Source: Myxococcales bacterium (GTDB taxonomy: Bacteria; Myxococcota; Myxococcia; Myxococcales; JAJYLH01). From it: 64,000 bases of DNA. Position 1 is the stretch's first letter. Each line of letters opens with the position of its first letter. The translations under genes and the position numbers were made by a program. The DNA is taken from the NCBI GenBank assembly GCA_021787845.1, contig JAJYLH010000001.1, positions 80,452 to 144,451 of the forward strand, in the 5' to 3' direction. The notes below the pieces were generated by a model. The model saw only the letters and a program-made list of their open reading frames with translations. It ran no database searches and was not told the DNA's origin. Positions 1 to 8,235 of this stretch are shown here, in pieces.

Positions 1-692
1 TGCCCGAAGAGCCAGGCGGAAACGTTCGACTCGGTCAGCACCATCATCAGACCGAGACCGACCGCGGAGACGAAGTAGAGCACCGGCAACAGCGGCGTGT
101 ACCAGAGGGGGTTCAGCCGACCAGGAGCGATGAGGAAGAGCGACCCGAGGGAGGACTGGTGGAGGGTCGAGAGGACGATGCCGGCGATGATGAAGACGAG
201 CGCGTACTTCTCCAGCCACCGGTGGATGCCCCTCAGGAGCGGTCTATCGAAGAGGCTGTGCTCCAGGACGACGGGAGCGAACTCGATGGCCAGGACCGTC
301 AGGTAGAGCATGACGCACATCGCCACTTCGAAGAGGGCGGAGCGGTCCTGCGGATAAAGGATCGGGTGCCAGATGTGCCAGGGGAGGCCCAGGTCGTAGA
401 GGAGCCCGACCACCACCGCGGTGTAGCCGAGGAACGCGGTGAGGATCGCCGGGCGCGCAAAGGCATGGAAGCGCTTCAGGTGGAAGATGTGGACGGTGGC
501 GGCGAGGGTGAAGCCGCCTGCGGCGAGGGCGACGCCGCTCATCACGTCGAAGGCGACCCACAAGCCCCAGGGCGCCGCGTCGGAGAGGTTCGTCACCGCC
601 CCCAAACCGCGCCAGAAGCGGGCCACCGTCACCACCGCGAGGGCGCCGACGACGCCCCAGAGAACGGTCTTCACCGCGACCCGCCGGCTCAT
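1..692 (-). CDS. NrfD/HmcC/DsrP-like quinone-interacting membrane subunit, partial
   Basis: The 3' end is cut by the left window edge; about 230 residues are visible. My reading gives several long hydrophobic segments (for example near residues 8-25, 45-70, 85-100, 125-145, 168-185 and 205-225) and the NrfD/HybB style in which charged loops separate helices. Family members exchange electrons between the quinone pool and a ferredoxin-like partner in the membrane. The start ATG overlaps the stop of the ferredoxin gene by four bases (ATGA), so the two are translationally coupled. It is the last visible gene of an HdrD-NarI-ferredoxin-NrfD set, the layout of Hmc or DsrKMOP complexes without a cytochrome c. 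The exact subfamily is inferred. Confidence 0.75.
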   Translation of the reverse strand, partial: MSRRVAVKTVLWGVVGALAVVTVARFWRGLGAVTNLSDAAPWGLWVAFDVMSGVALAAGGFTLAATVHIFHLKRFHAFARPAILTAFLGYTAVVVGLLYDLGLPWHIWHPILYPQDRSALFEVAMCVMLYLTVLAIEFAPVVLEHSLFDRPLLRGIHRWLEKYALVFIIAGIVLSTLHQSSLGSLFLIAPGRLNPLWYTPLLPVLYFVSAVGLGLMMVLTESNVSAWLFG

Positions 693-1555
693 CGATGCCC
701 TCCGCTTCCGCTTCCTTTGTCCTGAACCGCTTCCCTCGAATCCTGGGGAGCGCCATCCCCGCTCGGATGAGCCTCGGTACCGCTAGCGCTATCCGGCAGG
801 GCTTCCGCATTCATCTCGGCGAGCTTCATCCGCCGCCGGGTGATCCACCAGGTGCCGGCCGCCAGCCCCCCGACCGCGAGAACGATGGTTGGGACCTTCG
901 AGAGCGCCGCCCAGGTGCGGGAAGGCAGCGGCCGGTCGCCGGGAGCGCGGCCGCGGTTCAAGAAGTCCAGGGGGACGCCGGCGATCAGCAGCACCGAGGT
1001 GCCGCCGACATCATTCTCGCCATAGACGGTCTGGAGATAGCGTTCCGGGCTCGCCCGCAGACGCCGGTGCGCCTCGGCAAGGAGCTCGTCGCGGTCGCCG
1101 AAGATCGTCGCGTGGGTGGGGCAGGCCTCGACGCAGGCGGGCTGGAGCCCCCGGTCGAGCCGGGGCGCGCACATCGTGCATTTCTTGATGTGCGGGACCG
1201 CTTTCTCCCATTCGTACCGGGGGACCCCGAAGGGGCAGGCCATCATGCAGTAGCGGCAGCCCATGCAGCGGTCACTGTCGTAGACCACCGGTCCATCGGA
1301 GCGCTTCTGGAGAGCGCCCACCGGGCAGGCGGAGACGCAGGCGGGCTGAACGCAATGGCGGCACTGCTCCCGCACGTATTCGCCGTCGTGCCGGACGACG
1401 GTGGTGAAGCGGGTCGACGAGAGGCTGTCGATGCGCACCTTCCAAGAGCGGGAGAGGTCGTCCGGCAGGTGGTTCTCGCGCTTGCAGGCGTCGACGCACT
1501 TCTCGCAGCCGATGCACTTGGTCGCGTCGGTGAGGATGGCCTGGGGCTTGGTCAT
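689..1555 (-). CDS. Four-cluster ferredoxin-like subunit (HmcB/DsrO type) with C-terminal membrane anchor
   Basis: The 288-residue protein carries four cysteine groups of the CxxCxxCxxxC type: CIGCEKCVDAC near the N-terminus, then CRHCVQPACVSAC, CMGCRYCMMAC and CTMC paired with CVEAC. It should hold four [4Fe-4S] clusters passing electrons between an NrfD-type subunit and a catalytic or cytochrome subunit. No Tat or Sec signal is visible at the N-terminus, unlike DsrO. A single hydrophobic helix near residues 235-250 followed by RRRM probably anchors it. A strong AGGAGG-type ribosome site precedes the ATG and lies inside the end of the cytochrome gene. The start overlaps that gene by four bases and the stop overlaps the NrfD gene by four bases. 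Confidence 0.82.
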   Translation of the reverse strand: MTKPQAILTDATKCIGCEKCVDACKRENHLPDDLSRSWKVRIDSLSSTRFTTVVRHDGEYVREQCRHCVQPACVSACPVGALQKRSDGPVVYDSDRCMGCRYCMMACPFGVPRYEWEKAVPHIKKCTMCAPRLDRGLQPACVEACPTHATIFGDRDELLAEAHRRLRASPERYLQTVYGENDVGGTSVLLIAGVPLDFLNRGRAPGDRPLPSRTWAALSKVPTIVLAVGGLAAGTWWITRRRMKLAEMNAEALPDSASGTEAHPSGDGAPQDSREAVQDKGSGSGGHR

Positions 1556-2253
1556 ACCGGCTCCTCCTCTTTGCCGAGCGCGGCGGCGACCCGGGACCCG
1601 GAGTCCGCGGGCCAGTGCCAGCCGATTTCGGAGAGGACCTGGGTGCCGGGCAGCAGCACCGCGTGGACCAGCTTGGTCAGCGGCATCAAGAGCATCACGA
1701 GGTCGGCGCTCAGGACGTGGACGAGGAGCATCGCCCGGAAGCCGAACGGATCGAGCGCCGGATGCATGACGAAGAAGCCGGTGGCGATGGGTAGCGCGAC
1801 CAGGAGCGGCAGCGCGAAGTCGAGGGGCCGGGAGAGGCTGCGGGTCGCGCGCAGGGACAGGCGCAGGGTGAAGAGCGCGACCCCCGCGATGACCGAGACG
1901 ATGGTGAGCACATCGGCAGCGGTGTTGGGTAGCGCCGGCCACTTGAGACCCGTCCCCCGCGCCGAGAGCGCGATGTGGCCGGCGAGAAAGAGCGGCACCA
2001 GGAGGACGCCGACGTGGAAGAGAATCGACGTCCCCGTGAAGAGGGTCTGTTCGCGCAGCTTGTCCAGGGGTACGAGCCAGCGCAGGGTGGCGCGGAAGAG
2101 GGCTTTTCGCGGCAAGGACGGGTCCCCGGCGCGGCGCTGGACGCGCCGAATCTCCCAGGTGGTGAGGAGAACGTGTCGCAAGAGCCCCAGGACCATGAAC
2201 GCGAAGCAGAAGAGGAACAGGGGACCGCGAGCGAAAGCGAGGAGCGTGGTCAC
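1552..2253 (-). CDS. NarI/HmcE/DsrM-like cytochrome b membrane subunit
   Basis: The 233-residue protein has about five hydrophobic segments with histidines inside or near helices, as in respiratory cytochrome b subunits that bind two hemes b and oxidise or reduce quinone. It starts with GTG, which overlaps the stop of the HdrD-like gene (GTGA); no better ATG exists nearby. It ends with a four-base overlap with the ferredoxin gene. By position it is the membrane partner of the HdrD-like subunit, as DsrM is for DsrK. It is shorter than the DsrM in the same locus (328 residues) and probably lacks the extra cytoplasmic parts. Assignment to HmcE rather than DsrM is inferred from neighbours. Confidence 0.75.
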   Translation of the reverse strand: MTTLLAFARGPLFLFCFAFMVLGLLRHVLLTTWEIRRVQRRAGDPSLPRKALFRATLRWLVPLDKLREQTLFTGTSILFHVGVLLVPLFLAGHIALSARGTGLKWPALPNTAADVLTIVSVIAGVALFTLRLSLRATRSLSRPLDFALPLLVALPIATGFFVMHPALDPFGFRAMLLVHVLSADLVMLLMPLTKLVHAVLLPGTQVLSEIGWHWPADSGSRVAAALGKEEEPV

Positions 2254-3653
2254 GCCGCACCTCCCGCGGCGGGCACGCTCTCCGGGACCGCTTCCGGTGG
2301 AGACTTCACCGCGCTGAAGTCCAGGACCTTCAGCACCAGGTCGTGGAGGCCGACCACCTGCACGTCGAGGCCGTGGTCCTCGCAGACTTCGCGCAGCTGT
2401 TTCTTGCAGTTCGCGCAAGGCGCGACGACCAGCTTGGCGCCGGTCGCGCGGATCTGATCCGCCTTGCGTTTGCCCATCAGCTTGGTGCGGAAGCTGCGAA
2501 TCTCGTCGATGGAGACGGTGCCGCCGCCTCCTCCGCAGCAGTAGTTCTGCTGCCGGTTGGGGGTCATCTCCACGAAGTCGTCGCAGATGGCCCGGAGGAT
2601 TTCCCGCGGCTCCTCGGTGATGCGCCCCGCGCGCGCGAGGTTGCAAGGGTCGTGGTAGGTGACCTTCTCTTCGATGTGCTCCTTCTTCAGCGGCAGCTTG
2701 CCCTGCCGGAGCGCTCCTGCTGTGTACTGGAGGAAGTTGACCACCTGCGGGGCCTCGGGACCACAGAAGGTGGAGGCGAACCAGGCGGAGCGCGTCGCGT
2801 GCCCGCACTCGCCGATGAGGATCTTCTTCCCGTGCAACCGCCGGACCTCGTCGACCTCGCGATGGACGATGCGCTCCATCATCCGGTCGCTGTAGAAGAG
2901 GCCGTAGTTGATGCCGTCGTAGTTGCCGGTGCCGATGGTCCAGGAGCCGCCGGTAAGCGCCATCACCGCGGCGTTTCCCATCAGGGTGTCGGGCTCCAAG
3001 AGGTAGTCGCTCACCGCGGGGAAGAAGACGTGCTCCGCGCCCTCGACGTCGAGGGGGAACTTCACCTCCGCCCCGAAGTTGTCGCGCAGCTCCTCCTCCA
3101 GGAACTCGCAGGTGTCCTTGAGGGCCGGCACCGGTATCGCCGAGGTGTTGCCCACCCCCTGGAGCTGCTCGCGCACGGCGACCACCAGCGCTTTCGGGAC
3201 CACCCCGACCTCCGCGAGCAGCCACCGCGACAGGTGGGTGATGAGGCCGTGGTCGATGCCGAGCGGGCACGACAGCTTGCAGCGGCGGCAGGCGGTGCAG
3301 CGGTAGAACTCCTCGCCCATCCGGTCGATGTACTCGTCGGTGAGGACGAAGCCGCTGCCGAGTCGCGCCGCCAGCATGCCCGGGCGGGTGAAGTAGCGGC
3401 GGTAGACGGTGAGGAGAAGCTCGGAGCGCCGGCAAGGGATGTCGCGGGGGTCGGCGGTCGCCTCGTAGAGCTGGCAACCCGCGGAGCAGCGCGCGCACTT
3501 GGCGCCGGCCCGCGCGGCGAGGTCCAGCGATACTCCATAGCTGGAGTGCTCCAGGACAGCCGCGAAGGCCTCCAGGAACCGTCGCGGGCGGTCGGTCGCG
3601 GTCAGGCAGCTCTTCTCGACGACGTAGCTGTAGGGGCTCTTCTTTTCCACCAT
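2250..3653 (-). CDS. HdrD/DsrK/HmcF-like iron-sulfur subunit
   Basis: The 467-residue protein has two N-terminal ferredoxin-type cysteine groups (CARCSAGC and CTACRRCKLSCP) followed by a C-terminal CCG domain. That domain shows ECGHA, HDPCN, YCCGGGGG and CAPCANC, the ligands of the noncubane catalytic cluster of heterodisulfide reductase HdrD/HdrB. It should couple membrane quinone chemistry to a cytoplasmic disulfide or trisulfide such as DsrC. It is the third protein of this type in the locus, besides DsrK and the TmcB-like protein. An AAGGAG site lies about ten bases before the ATG. It starts a tightly overlapping four-gene operon and has a P/A-rich C-terminal tail. The substrate is unknown. 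Confidence 0.83.
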   Translation of the reverse strand: MVEKKSPYSYVVEKSCLTATDRPRRFLEAFAAVLEHSSYGVSLDLAARAGAKCARCSAGCQLYEATADPRDIPCRRSELLLTVYRRYFTRPGMLAARLGSGFVLTDEYIDRMGEEFYRCTACRRCKLSCPLGIDHGLITHLSRWLLAEVGVVPKALVVAVREQLQGVGNTSAIPVPALKDTCEFLEEELRDNFGAEVKFPLDVEGAEHVFFPAVSDYLLEPDTLMGNAAVMALTGGSWTIGTGNYDGINYGLFYSDRMMERIVHREVDEVRRLHGKKILIGECGHATRSAWFASTFCGPEAPQVVNFLQYTAGALRQGKLPLKKEHIEEKVTYHDPCNLARAGRITEEPREILRAICDDFVEMTPNRQQNYCCGGGGGTVSIDEIRSFRTKLMGKRKADQIRATGAKLVVAPCANCKKQLREVCEDHGLDVQVVGLHDLVLKVLDFSAVKSPPEAVPESVPAAGGAA

Positions 3654-3677
3654 TCGAGTCTCAGTCTCCTTTCCCCG

Positions 3678-4043
3678 TCAGGCGCCGCCGATACCGGGGG
3701 GGCGGGCCGGCCCCGGTCCCGGCTCCAGCGTCCCTTTGAGGAAGCGCTCCAGCAGATCGTCAACGCTGCCGCTCACCCAGGAGAGCACCCGGATGCCGTG
3801 CTCGGTCAGCATGTCCTCGAAGAAGTCCTGGACCCCCCCGCAGATGAGGGTGTCGACGCCCTGGTCGCGAAGGAGGCGGAAGCGGTCCAGGGCCTCGCGG
3901 CTGCGCAGGACGAAGTCGCGCTGCTCCACCACCTTCCCGCGGCGGATCGTGAAGATGGCGATGGTGGCCGAGTACTCGAAGCAGGGGGCGACCGACTCGC
4001 CGAATCGCGGGATGGCGACCTTCACGCTGGTCTTCCCACGCAA
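3678..4043 (-). CDS. NifX/NifB-type dinitrogenase iron-molybdenum cofactor-binding domain protein
   Basis: This 121-residue protein opens with a KVAIPRFGESVAPCFEYS stretch, the pattern of the NifX/NafY/NifB C-terminal fold (PF02579), and retains VDTLICGG further on. Members bind metal or iron-sulfur cofactor precursors; stand-alone versions often sit near iron-sulfur redox genes. No other nif genes are present, so nitrogen fixation is unlikely. It lies 24 bases upstream of the Hmc-like operon on the same strand and downstream of the sigma54 activator, so a role in cofactor handling or sensing for that membrane complex is a reasonable inference. The P/G-rich C-terminus looks disordered. Confidence 0.7.
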   Translation of the reverse strand: MRGKTSVKVAIPRFGESVAPCFEYSATIAIFTIRRGKVVEQRDFVLRSREALDRFRLLRDQGVDTLICGGVQDFFEDMLTEHGIRVLSWVSGSVDDLLERFLKGTLEPGPGPARPPGIGGA

Positions 4044-4216
4044 GAGCCGGGCCGGGTCTGTTCGCGAGCGGAAGTTCCGGACCGGCGAGGGAAAAGGCGA
4101 GTCGCGGCCCCGATCGCCGCTGCCAGCGGCCTTGTTTCAACGGCGGAGCATGTTTCGTTTCGCCGTGTTTCGAAGCAGAAGCGTTCAGGAGAGACCGAGC
4201 GACCGCGCATCCCTTC

Positions 4217-4247
4217 GGACCGATCGGTCGGATCCGACGGATCGGCC
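4217..4247. repeat. CGATCGG-type short palindromic repeat (copy 1)
   Basis: An intergenic stretch is built of overlapping CGATCGG, GGATCC and CGGATCGG words forming a dyad. The same word family recurs at 12834-12877 (inside a gene), 50754-50799 and 62891-62930. It lies in the 230-base gap between the sigma54 activator and the NifX-like gene, where nothing else stands out. Confidence 0.6.
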
Positions 4248-4273
4248 TGAGCGCGGACGCGACGAGGAGAGCC

Positions 4274-5623
4274 TCAGCGCTTGCGGCTCGAGCGGATGCC
4301 GTAGCGGTTCATCTTCCGCCAGAGCGTGACGCGGCTGATGCCCAGATCCTGCGCCGCCTTCCCCAAGGCGCCCCCCGAGCGGCCCAGCGCGGCCCGGATG
4401 GCGTCGGCCTCGGCGCGGTCGAGGCCGCTGGGCGCGCTGTCGAGCTCAGCGGCAGCGGAACGGGTGAGCGGCTGCAGCTCCTCGGGGAGGTGGACGACAT
4501 CGATCATCTGTTCGTGGCAGAGGACGAAGCCGTGCTCGATGACGTTCTCCAGCTCCCGCACGTTGCCGGGGAAATCGTGGCGCAGGAGTAGCTCCATCGC
4601 CGCCGGCGTCAGGCCCTGGATGCGCTTGCCGCGCTTGGCGTTGAACCGGCGGACGAAGTGCTCGACGAGGTAGGGAATGTCTTCGCGCCGTTCCCGCAAC
4701 GGCGGCACGCAGAGGCGAACCACCCCCAGGCGGAAGTAGAGGTCGTCGCGGAAGGCGCCCTCGCTCACCAGGTCGGCGAGCCGGCGGTTGGTCGAGGCGA
4801 TCACCCGGACGTTCGCCTTGAGCGTGCGCACCCCGCCCAGGGGCTCGTACTCGCGCTGCTGGAGGACCCGCAGGAGCTTCACCTGGGTCGGCGGCGGCAG
4901 CTCGGCCACCTCGTCGAAGACGATGGTTCCCCCCTCAGCGAGAGCGATTCTGCCCGGCTTGTCCTTCTTCGCGTCGGTGAAGGCGCCGCGCACGTAGCCG
5001 AACAGCTCCGACTCGAAGAGGCTCACGGGGAGGGAACCGCAGTTGATGACCACGTACGGTCCTGCTCGGCGGGAGCTCAGGTTGTGAATCGCGCGGGCCA
5101 AGAGCTCCTTGCCCGAGCCGCTGGGGCCCTCGATCAACACGGTCGCGTCGCTCTCCGCCACGTCCGGGAGCACCGCGAAGATCTTTCGGAACGCGTGGCT
5201 GCGCCCGACGATGTCCTCGAAGGTGTAGCTCGCCTGGATTTCCCGACGGAGCTGCTCGATGGCGGTGAGGTCGCGGAAGGTCTCCACCGCGCCGAGGAGG
5301 TTTCCTTGAGCGTCCTTCAGGATCGCGGTCGAAATGCTGATGGGCACCGCCCGGCCGCGCCCGGCGAGGATGTGGGCGGGCACGTCGATGAGCTCGCGGC
5401 CGGTCTCCATCGTCTGCCGGAGCGCACAGCCGCGCTCGCAGAGGTCGGCGTGGAAGACGTCCGCGCAGCGCCGGCCGATCGCCTGTTCCGCCGGAACGCC
5501 GGTGATGCGCTCGGCCGCGCGGTTGAAGGAAGTGATGTGCCAACGGTGGTCGACCGTGAAGACGCCGTCGGCGACCGAGCTCAGGATCGTCTCCACGAAC
5601 CGCTTGTCTTCAGGGCCGTCCAT
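4274..5623 (-). CDS. PAS-domain sigma54-dependent transcriptional activator
   Basis: The 449-residue protein has a PAS domain (residues about 8-125), a sigma54 AAA+ domain (about 135-370) with Walker A GPSGSGKE and Walker B IVFDE, and a C-terminal Fis-type HTH. The PAS domain contains Cys53, Cys62 and Cys66, so it could bind an iron-sulfur cluster or metal; that is inferred. The sigma54-contact loop reads GAFTDA (residues 213-218) instead of GAFTGA. I chose the ATG at MDGPEDKRFV because upstream sequence is proline/arginine-rich and lacks family similarity; a GTG two codons earlier is possible. It diverges from a DsrE-like gene and faces the NifX/Hmc-like genes, which are candidate targets. 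Confidence 0.87.
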   Translation of the reverse strand: MDGPEDKRFVETILSSVADGVFTVDHRWHITSFNRAAERITGVPAEQAIGRRCADVFHADLCERGCALRQTMETGRELIDVPAHILAGRGRAVPISISTAILKDAQGNLLGAVETFRDLTAIEQLRREIQASYTFEDIVGRSHAFRKIFAVLPDVAESDATVLIEGPSGSGKELLARAIHNLSSRRAGPYVVINCGSLPVSLFESELFGYVRGAFTDAKKDKPGRIALAEGGTIVFDEVAELPPPTQVKLLRVLQQREYEPLGGVRTLKANVRVIASTNRRLADLVSEGAFRDDLYFRLGVVRLCVPPLRERREDIPYLVEHFVRRFNAKRGKRIQGLTPAAMELLLRHDFPGNVRELENVIEHGFVLCHEQMIDVVHLPEELQPLTRSAAAELDSAPSGLDRAEADAIRAALGRSGGALGKAAQDLGISRVTLWRKMNRYGIRSSRKR

Positions 5624-5866
5624 CGCCACGCCGGTTCTCTGGTCCCCGACGAACGGCGAGCGCGGCACCAGGCGAGAGCGCTGTCGATCTCCACCGACGC
5701 CAACCGGAACCGCTCTCGCCCACCAGGCGCCCGCTTCGCGCCCGCGAAGGATGGTCGCGCGTGGCGGCGGGCACGGACATCCAAACGCCGTGGCCCTCCG
5801 GTTCAACAGATTCGATGGCCCAGCGGATCCGACGCGGCGGAAATCATCGGCCTCGGAGGCGACGCG

Positions 5867-6217
5867 ATGCAGGCGCTCTTCATCGTCAACGATGCGCCCT
5901 ACGGCGTGGAGCGGACCTACAACGCTCTGCGGCTGGCGGACGTGATGCTCACGCTGGAGCCGGAGCTCGATCTGACCGTGTTCCTCTTGGGCGACGCGGT
6001 CTGGTGCGCGCGCGCCGGCCAGGAGACGCCGAGCGGCTATTACAACGTCGAGCGGATGCTCAAGCCGCTCGTGCGCCGGGGGATGGTGCTCGCCTGCGAG
6101 ACCTGCCTGACCGCGCGGGGCCTGAAGGCGGCCGACCTCGCCGAAGGGTGCCGCAGCGCTCGCCTGGGGGAGCTGGGCTCTCTCACCCTAGAAGCGGACA
6201 AGGTGATCACGTTCTAG
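5867..6217 (+). CDS. DsrE/F-family small protein
   Basis: This 116-residue protein has the beta-alpha layout of the DsrE/DsrF/TusD fold (PF02635): an N-terminal ALFIVNDAPYG strand-loop, the central TVFLLGDAVWCA and a late LACETCLTARG containing two cysteines. Family members carry persulfide sulfur to partners such as TusE or DsrC, or bind small ligands. It is a single gene, not part of a dsrEFH trio, and diverges from the sigma54 activator; the 243 bases between them must hold both promoters. GGAGG precedes the ATG by seven bases. Whether Cys in CETC is the sulfur-carrying residue needs an alignment. It is the only plus-strand gene in the dsr region. Confidence 0.8.
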   Translation: MQALFIVNDAPYGVERTYNALRLADVMLTLEPELDLTVFLLGDAVWCARAGQETPSGYYNVERMLKPLVRRGMVLACETCLTARGLKAADLAEGCRSARLGELGSLTLEADKVITF

Positions 6218-7028
6218 CCCGCCCGGTCGAAGAGTGCGCAGGCCCTCGGAGCCGGCGCCTGGCGCGGCCCGGATGCGGGCGCCGCATCGGCTCGGTCGCT
6301 ATCGGCTCCGCCCGCGTGGGGCGGATGAGCCCGCGGCGATGCGCCGGCCTCCTTCAGCTTGCCCATCGCGCCGGCAGGAGCGGTGCTGCCATCCGGCGCG
6401 AGACCGGCCTGGGCGAAGACCAGGCGGGTGGCGGTGGTCGTGACGACGAACCCGGGCGGGACATGGTCAGCTCGCCGTAGGCGTCGAGGAGCTGGACCTT
6501 GCCGGCGCCGAAGTCCGGCGTCACCCGCGGGGTGAGGTGATGGAATGCCGTGCCGGTCACGATGAGGCGCGCCCGCCGGACGACCAGGGTGTCCGCCGGC
6601 TTTTGCACCCCGAAAGCGCTCCTGCCACCCACGTCGAGGAGGCCACCGAGCCGGACCGAGACGCGGCTGACGCCCGGTGCCTCGATCCGGCGGGCGGTAG
6701 CGCTGTCGTCGGCCCGTGCGGATTCGCCGAGCACGGCGCCGGGACCGAGGCGAAAAGGGAAAGCGCTGCCGCTAGGCACGACATCGAGGCGAACGCCAAA
6801 GTCATCGTCTGCTCCTTTCCAAAGGGACGACGGGGAGGGCTCTCTCAAGAGAACCGCGCGCGGGGCGAATCGAGGCTCACGACGCGGCGGCGGGCCCCGA
6901 AGGTTCGACGTCAAGGCGAAACGATCAAGCGGAAAGTTTGGCGGCTCGGATAAGGCAAACAGATCGTCGTTTCCGGCCCATCCAACAGGTTGAGGCGAGC
7001 GAGGATGGCAAGCGAGGGCGCTGGCCGT
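6218..7028. other. Gene-poor stretch between DsrE-like gene and TauE-type exporter
   Basis: No intact gene is convincing here. The middle holds a decayed porin (6464-6805, minus strand). The remainder, about 6218-6463 and 6806-7028, shows only short overlapping reading frames with no family resemblance, and I see no strong terminator hairpin. Confidence 0.5.
6464..6805 (-). pseudogene. Remnant of an OprP/OprO-type outer-membrane porin
   Basis: One frame begins at 6805 with a good signal peptide (MTLAFASMSCLAAALSLF, then ASVPAPCSA). The homology then moves to another frame, where residues read as a porin N-terminal segment: a VRRARLIVTGTAFH strand followed by PDFGAGKVQLLDAYGEL, the pattern of phosphate-selective porins. 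The frame shift lies around 6690-6720 and nothing downstream of 6464 continues the barrel, so only about a quarter of a porin remains. The call rests on remembered family pattern; a six-frame search would settle it. Confidence 0.45.
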
Positions 7029-7955
7029 TCAGAGGTAACGGACCGCGACCGCGATGAGCGTGGCGCCGAGGATGGCCTTGACGAGAAGCGGTGGCACCCG
7101 GCGTTGGAGGCGGGCGCCCAGGTAGATTCCGGCCATCCCGCCGAGGCCGAATAGCATGCCCAGAAGCCAGTCGGGCCGAGCGAGCGCCGCGTGTGCCGTC
7201 GGCATGAAGGCATAGACCAGCGCGGCGAACACCGACGTCACCCAGGTCGACAGGAGTGTCGCGCCGGCCACCGCGAACGGGGGCAATCGCAGCACCGAGA
7301 CGCACAACGGCGCCAGCACCGCGCCGCCGCCGATGCCGTAGGCGCCCGCCGCGACGCCGACCAGGAGCGAAGGGAGCACCAGCGCTGCCGTGGGGAACGA
7401 CAGCTCCCCGGTGGTCGTGAGGATGCTCGTGCGGCTCCAACCGACGCGGCCGCCGACGATCCTCTCGCTGGCCGGCGCGGCCGCCTCTGAGCCAACCGGC
7501 AGCGGTCTCGCTGAGCGTCGCGCCCGCCGCCATTCGGTGAACGCGTCTTGGACGACCCGCAGCCCGAGCAGTCCCAGGATGACGCCCGCGAACACCCGAA
7601 ATCGCGCCGGGTCGGCCAGGACCGTGACGTGCAGGCGGTAGCCGACCAGCACCCCGGGGAGGGTCCCGGCGAAAAGCAGCGCGAAGAGCGTGCGCGAAAG
7701 GTGCCCGTCGCGGAGGAACCGAAAGACGCCGACGGGGATGGAGACGATGTTGTAGACGAAGTTCGTCGCCGAGACGCCCGGCGCGGTGTAGCCGAACACG
7801 CTGACCTGGAAAGGCAGCAGGATGAACGCGCCGGAGACGCCGCCGGTGGAGGTCAAGAGCGACACCACGAACATCACCAGCGGCGGTACGAAGACATAGG
7901 TCGAGACGCCGGAGACCGGAAAGTGGACCCAGAGCTTGTCCAGCCAGCCGATCAT
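7029..7955 (-). CDS. TauE/SafE-family anion exporter, probable sulfite or sulfonate exporter
   Basis: The 308-residue membrane protein has two halves of hydrophobic helices separated by a basic cytoplasmic loop (about residues 140-175). Each half carries a glycine-rich helix (STGGVSGAFILLP and AYGIGGGAVLAP), as in the TauE/SafE family (PF01925). Family members export sulfite, sulfoacetate or related anions, or move thiosulfate. As the apparent last gene of the dsr operon, 280 bases after adk, export of sulfite or another oxyanion is a sensible inference. The ATG is followed by an amphipathic stretch; no alternative start is better. The substrate is not shown by the sequence. Confidence 0.8.
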   Translation of the reverse strand: MIGWLDKLWVHFPVSGVSTYVFVPPLVMFVVSLLTSTGGVSGAFILLPFQVSVFGYTAPGVSATNFVYNIVSIPVGVFRFLRDGHLSRTLFALLFAGTLPGVLVGYRLHVTVLADPARFRVFAGVILGLLGLRVVQDAFTEWRRARRSARPLPVGSEAAAPASERIVGGRVGWSRTSILTTTGELSFPTAALVLPSLLVGVAAGAYGIGGGAVLAPLCVSVLRLPPFAVAGATLLSTWVTSVFAALVYAFMPTAHAALARPDWLLGMLFGLGGMAGIYLGARLQRRVPPLLVKAILGATLIAVAVRYL

Positions 7956-8107
7956 CGGGGTCGCTCCCGATCGTCACCCGGAGCGCGGGCCTCCGACCGC
8001 ATCCTGGCGCCGGACACGTCAGCGGCCCGAGGCACGACGACGCGCCCGCCGCGAGGCCTCGACGCGCCTCTCGGCAGCGCCTCCGTCCAGGCCGCGAGGA
8101 AGGTCCG

Positions 8108-8192
8108 CGATCGCAGTCGACCGTTACCGCTTCAGCCCGGCGCGGGACCGATGCGCTCGAAGATCTCGTCGATCAGGCCCGGCCCGTCGCTC
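8108..8192. repeat. Imperfect tandem duplicate of the adk 3' end
   Basis: This stretch matches 8212-8296, the adk stop codon and last codons plus some downstream bases, with a constant offset of 104 bases. Shared blocks include CCGTTACCGCTTCAGCCC and a CGAAGA-CT-GTCGA block. It is a decayed partial duplication lying just downstream of adk. Confidence 0.7.
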
Positions 8193-8235
8193 AGGGCGCG
8201 AGGACTGTCCGCGATCGCCGCCGACCGTTACCGCT

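Noticed and set aside
5624..5866. A possible sigma54 promoter (TGGCCCTCCGGTTCAA) before the DsrE-like gene
   Set aside because: The bases ten positions after GG are CA rather than GC, so the essential -12 element is absent.
5867..6217. The DsrE-family gene as part of a dsrEFH set
   Set aside because: No dsrF or dsrH partner is adjacent and the gene lies on the other strand, away from dsrC, so the sulfur-oxidiser trio is not supported.
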